Source: Euptelea pleiosperma | Taxonomy: Eukaryota; Streptophyta; Magnoliopsida; Ranunculales; Eupteleaceae | DNA: 64,000 nucleotides | Assembly (NCBI GenBank): GCA_035048495.1 | Contig: JASUTR010000247.1 | Span: 124,001-188,000, forward strand | Direction of reading: 5' to 3' | Shown: piece after piece, positions 59,305 to 64,000 of the stretch | How the letters are laid out: the number at the start of each line of letters is the position of its first letter | Numbering within the stretch: the first letter of the stretch is position 1 | Made by a program: the position numbers and the translations under genes | The notes under the pieces: generated by a model | Told to the model about the DNA's origin: nothing | The model's database searches: none | What the model saw: only the letters and a program-made list of their open reading frames with translations

Positions 59305-62300
59305 ACACAATAGCAGTTTGGAATATTCGGGGACTTAACGACCCAAATAAGCAACGAGAAATCAAGAGTATTATCAAGCTTAAGCATCTGGCTATTATTG
59401 GGATTATAGAGACAAAAGTTAGAAGCACTCAAAGCAGCAAAATTCAGTCTTGGATCTCCCCAGGTTGGAAAGTTGCCGATAACTACAGTAGTGCGATCAA
59501 TGGTCGTATTTGGATTCTTTGGGATCCCACTTTAGTTGATATCAATGTTATTCATGAAAGCAACCAGATCATCCATTGCTCTGTTACGGACTTGCTGGGT
59601 TCTAAACATTTCCAACTCACTGTTGTTTATGCAGACAACAGTAAAGAAATTAGGAGAGAACTTTGGCAACTCCTGTCATTTATAGCAAGTAGCGGCCGTT
59701 ATGGGTGATTTCAACATCACCAAGTTTGCTGATGAGAAGATGGGAGGATCCCCTGCCAAACTTAGTTCTGTACGCGAATTCAATGACTGTTTGAATGATA
59801 CAGGTTTAGAGGACCTGAAACACATTGGCCTGAAGTATACTTGGAGCAACAAAAGCCACGGCAGTAATCAGATCTTCTGCAAATTGGACCGTGTTCTTGT
59901 GAATTACCAGTGGATTAATACTTTTAATGATACTGAAGCGGAATTTCTCACTCCTGGAATTTCTGACCACAGTCCCATGATCTTGAGTTGGTTCCAGAAG
60001 CAAAACCAAGGTACTAAACCCTTTAAATTCTTCAACTTTTGGACTGAGCATCCTGACTTTCTGCATATTGTTGAAGAAATCTGGAAGGTGTCTATTCCTG
60101 GTAATCCCATGTTTCGATTAACTCAGAAACTCAAACTTTTGAAGTCTAAATTGAAAGCTTGGGATCATAACAACTTCAAGAATTTGAAGAATCAGGTGGC
60201 TGCTGCTAGATCCGAACTTGATGAAATTCAGAAGCTTATTCAACTACATCCGGGTGATGAAGCTATTAGCACACAAGAGGCAGCTATTCTGAAAAAGCAT
60301 TCTACTCTTTCAGCTTTTGAAGAATCGTTTATAAAGCAAAAATCTAGAATTAACTGGCTGAGACTGGGGGACAGCAACTCTTCCTTCTTCCATGGCTCCC
60401 TTAAAGCTCGAAGATCTAGAAACGCTATCCTTAGTTTGTATGATCAGAATAATCAGAAGCTCTCCGAAGCTAATCAGATTAAAGCAGAAATTCTTCAATA
60501 TTTCCATGCTCAGCTGGGCTCGGTGGATGACAACTATAATAGTGATATCATCAACTCACTCCATTTTGAAAGAACTCTTAACACTACACAGAAGAATGAT
60601 ATGGCCACTCCGATTACAGATGAAGAGATCCAGAAAGTGCTCTTTAGCATGGACGATTCTAAGGCACCTGGTCCCGACGGATTCAATGCCTGTTTCTTCC
60701 AAAAGGCTTGGCACATTATTGGCCCAGACTTTATCAAGGCAATTCATAACTTCTTTCGCTCTCATAAACTTTCTTGCGGGGTTAACTCAACCTTCATATC
60801 CCTTATCCCAAAGGTGAGTAATCCAACATCTGTAACAGATTTTAGACCAATTTCCTGTTGCAACATTATATATAAATGTGTCTCCAAGATTTTGGCTAAT
60901 AGATTGAAGCCCAGTCTTCCTTTTTTGGTCGAGCCCTCTCAATCTGCATTTATCAAAGGCCGTAATATCAGCGATAATATTCAGATTTGCCACGAGCTCT
61001 TCAGGAATTATCATCGAGACAACATGCCTCCTCGTTGTACTGTTAAGATCGATCTTAGGAAAGCCTTTGATAATCTCCGATGGGATTTTATTATTGCTCT
61101 TCTCAACAAGTTGAACTTCCATCCGGATGTTATTGATTGGATCCGCATTTGCTTAACAACAGTCAAATATTCTATTCTAGTTAATGGAAGTCCTGAAGGG
61201 TACTTCGAGGGCCGTAAGGGAATCAGACAAGGTGACCCGATTTCTCCGTATATTTTTGTTCTAGCAATGGGGGTCTTCAATTTGCTGCTACAACAGAAAG
61301 CACAAGATGGGCTTTTTATTCTCCATCCTCGATGTATCTCACCTGCTATCACTCACCTTTGTTTTGCTGATGACCTCATGGTCTTCTTTGGAGGAGATGT
61401 TCAATCAGCTGCTTCCCTTAACGAAACTCTGATTCTTTTCAGAGAAATCACAGGCCTAGAAGCTAATCGTACGAAGAGTACATTCTTTAGTTCTGGCTTA
61501 GATGATTCAACAAAAGAAGAGATAATCGACATCCTGGGATTTCAAGAAGGAAGCATACCCATCAGATATTTGGGTTTACCGTTGATATCTTCTAGATTGT
61601 CAGCACGAGACTGCCAACCTCTAATAGACAGGTTATCTAACCGAATCCAATCTTGGAAAGGCAAGTTCCTTTCTTATGCTGGGAGACTTGAATTAATTCG
61701 TTATGTCCTTAACAGCATTCAGCTTTATTGGAGTTCGTGTTTTCTTATGCCGATCTTCATTATTCAAACTATGGAAAGCATTTTTGCTAGATTTCTTTGG
61801 GGAGGACCAGATCTGCCAAGGAAATACCATAACATTGCCTGGCGCAACATTTGCTGTCCTAAGCTAGAAGGTGGGCTTGGGTTGAAGAATCTCAGAGACT
61901 GGAATAGAGCAGCAATACTTAGGCACACATTTGCTATTGCATCTAATCAGGATAACCTTTGGGTGGCCTGGACTAAGGCTAATCTGATTAAGAGAAAGCT
62001 TTTCTGGACCATGGGTATTCCGCAAGATTGTTCTTGGATTTGGCGGAAGGTGCTCGAATCCAGAAATCAAGCCTCTAAGATGATTTTACACCTGATTGGA
62101 GATGGGGATAAAACTTTCCTTTGGCACGACCCTTGGCACCCGAAGGGGATTTTACTAGAGACATTCCACCGTAATCAACGATTTGACACTAGACTTAATC
62201 TTTTTGATAAAGTCTCTTCTCTTATTGACACCGGTAAATGGACTAGTCCCCTTGCCCAGACCGAAGATTTGGATCTGACTTGGAACAGACTTGATGAAGT

Positions 62301-63219
62301 CGATATTGATCCTCTCATGCCTTGTGATGATGTTATTTGGAAACCCTCCCAGTTGGGTAAGTTCTCCCTTGGTTCAGCGTATGAAGATATTCGCCGCAGG
62401 AAGAATAAAGTGGATTGGTCTCACATTGTTTGGGACAACCTTTCTATACCCAGGCATAGTTTTGTTACTTGGCTTGCACTGACTGGTGGACTTCTTACTA
62501 AAGACAAACCTCTTATTAGACGTTTGACGAACAATGTCAAATGCACATTCTGTTGGGAGGAAGACGAATCTATTAAGCACCTTTACTTCGACTGTTCTTT
62601 CACGAAGTACATTTGGTCTCAGGTCCTTTGTATCTCTCGTTTTAATAGAGTAGTTGCTCCTTCCGACATTGAAATCCCATGGATTCTCAGAACTTTTGCA
62701 GGTACAGATGCTATCTCTCAAGTTTTAAAGATGGCTTTCAACGCCACTATCTATATGATCTGGCGAGAAAGAAATATGAGAACCTTTCGTAATACTTTCC
62801 TTCCCAAAGAAGCTATATTACAGCAAATCACAGCGATTACTAGAGCTAGATTTGCTGTGACGGACACTAAAATTGAAGACTCCCCTAGGAGTAGAGAATT
62901 CTTTGGCTCATGGCGCATTGTGATCAAATACTCCCATCATGTTCCCATCCTTTGCAAATGGATAGCCCCCCATCAGACCACTTGGTTACTTAATACCGAT
63001 GGCTCCATGAAGGAACATTCAGCAGGCTATGGAGGTATATTGCGAGACAGTCTTGGTGTAGCTCTTATTGCATTTGCGGGTGGAACTCCTATGGTTTCTG
63101 TTGTTTACCATGAGCTCCAGGCCATCTCTGTAGGTCTTAAGATTGCTTACTCACGGGGTTTGACTTCAATCCAAGTTGCCTCTGATTCGGCTCAAGCAGT
63201 TGGTATTGTCAAAAGCAGT
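59301..63219 (+). pseudogene. LINE ORF2 (endonuclease-RT-zf-RVT-RNase H), frameshifted and truncated
   Basis: ORF2 nicks target DNA and reverse-transcribes the LINE RNA. From the ATG at 59301 come the APE endonuclease motifs WNIRGLN and ETK. A frameshift near 59690-59700 then moves the frame. From 59701 the frame is open for 1191 codons. In that numbering the order is: GDFN (residues 2-5) and SDHSPM of the endonuclease; RT motifs KAPGPDGF (about 320), DLRKAFD, GIRQGDPISPY and the catalytic FADD (555-558); YLGLPL (about 622); zf-RVT (C-x2-C-x8-H-x4-C near 947); and RNase H from NTDGS (D1100). RNase H ends after ASDSAQAVGIV without its last acidic motif. The final 18 residues are satellite-encoded. 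Apart from the frameshift and the 3' loss, the reading frame is remarkably clean. Confidence 0.94.
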
Positions 63220-64000
63220 TGGAGCCAACTTGCTTCGACTGCCCCTAATCTTGTTCCAACACTTCAAATGTGTTGAAACAATAGTAATGGAAGAGTATGA
63301 GTCCAATTACGAGGTCCGGTTGCGAAAAAGTCACAACTTATAGGCTTCTGAATGTAACACACAAACTGAGTCCAATTTGAGGCGTTGACGCACGGATGGA
63401 GCTAACATGTTTCGACTGTCCCGAATCTTGTTTCAACACTTCAAATGTGTTGAAACATAGTAATGGAAGAGTTTGAGTCCAATTATGAGGTCCGGTTGCG
63501 AAAAAGTCACAAGTTATAGGCTTCTGAATGTAACACACAAACTGAGTCCAATTTGAGACGTTGACGCACGGATGGAGTTAACATGTTTCGACTGTCCCGA
63601 ATCTTGTTTCAACACTTCAAATGTGTTGAAACAATAGTAATGGAAGAGTTTGAGTCCAATTATGAGGTCTGGTTGCAAAAAAGTCACAAGTTATAGGCTT
63701 CAGAATGTAAATCACAAACTGAGTCCAATTAATGACATTGACGCACGGATGGAGCCAACTTGTTTCGACTGACCCTAATCTTGTTCCAACACTTCAAATG
63801 TGTTGAACCAATAGTAATGGAAGAGTTTGAGTCCAATTACGAGGTCCGATTGCGAAAAAGTCACAACTTCTAGGCTTCTGAATGTAACACACAAACTGAG
63901 TCCAATTTGAGACGTTGACGCACGGATGGAGCTAACATGTTTCAACTGTCCCGAATCTTGTTTCAACACTTCAAATATGTTAAACCAATAGTAATGGAAG
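63220..64000. repeat. 177-bp satellite, right end of window
   Basis: About 4.4 monomers to the window end. From about 63570 the order (GGAGTTAACATG, GTAAATCACAAAC, CACAACTTCTAGGC, ATATGTTAAACC) repeats that at 39591-40010 and 45372-45790. No gene is visible. Confidence 0.96.

Larger units (their letters stand above)
57771..63219 (+). mobile_element. L1-type LINE, nearly full length but 3'-truncated
   Basis: 5.45 kb between satellite ending GACGCA and satellite resuming TGGAGCCAACTTG. It has a 149-bp 5' untranslated region, ORF1 (DUF4283 and CCHC) and ORF2 (endonuclease, reverse transcriptase, zf-RVT, partial RNase H). Each ORF carries one frameshift. The sequence stops inside RNase H, with no stop codon of its own, no 3' UTR, no poly(A), and no visible target-site duplication. 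LINE insertions normally lose the 5' end, so a 3' loss suggests a later deletion or recombination. The copy is dead. Confidence 0.94.

Noticed and set aside
59701..63276. A functional 1191-aa reverse transcriptase gene
   Set aside because: The endonuclease N-terminus is in another frame, RNase H lacks its end, and the last 18 residues are satellite. It is a defective LINE copy.

Overview
The window is plant nuclear DNA from a satellite array, most likely a pericentromere or a large heterochromatic block of a flowering plant. I cannot name the species. The evidence is a long 177-bp tandem repeat, two L1-type plant LINEs (DUF4283/CCHC ORF1; endonuclease, reverse transcriptase, zf-RVT and plant-type RNase H in ORF2), and a complete LTR retrotransposon. 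I see no bacterial gene, no CRISPR array, no tRNA or rRNA gene, and no ordinary host protein-coding gene.

Layout. (1) Positions 1-38133 are uninterrupted 177-bp satellite, about 216 monomers. It has higher-order structure: about 3.9-4.2-kb units of 22, 23 and 24 monomers (starts 1, 3883, 7943), then a second family of 22 and 19 monomers (12179, 16067), then ten-monomer (1766 bp) and longer nested duplications from about 21 to 35 kb. (2) 38134-39194 is a 5'-truncated LINE with a poly(A) tail and a perfect 17-bp target-site duplication in the satellite. (3) 39195-46047 is more satellite, including a 708-bp tandem duplication. (4) 46048-57551 is a full-length LTR retrotransposon: 2937-bp LTRs that differ at one base by eye, AATAAT-free 5-bp target-site duplication AATAT, PBS, PPT and a 617-codon ORF, but no protease, reverse transcriptase or integrase. 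It is therefore non-autonomous and very young. (5) 57552-57770 is just over one satellite monomer. (6) 57771-63219 is a nearly full-length LINE with ORF1 and ORF2, each broken by a frameshift, and with its 3' end missing. (7) 63220-64000 is satellite again.

How the parts relate. The first 38 kb is free of transposons and strongly homogenised. The last 26 kb holds three insertions, as expected when moving from an array core toward its edge. The satellite flanks of the LTR element match an uninterrupted paralogous segment at about 39.6-40.5 kb, which serves as an internal empty-site reference. No cellular pathway is encoded. The features most worth a second look are the four copies of a 22-28-bp palindrome in each LTR, the three hairpin-plus-polypurine modules in the retrotransposon interior, the unfamiliar 617-aa protein with internal repeats, the 3'-truncated LINE, and the modular organisation of the satellite.
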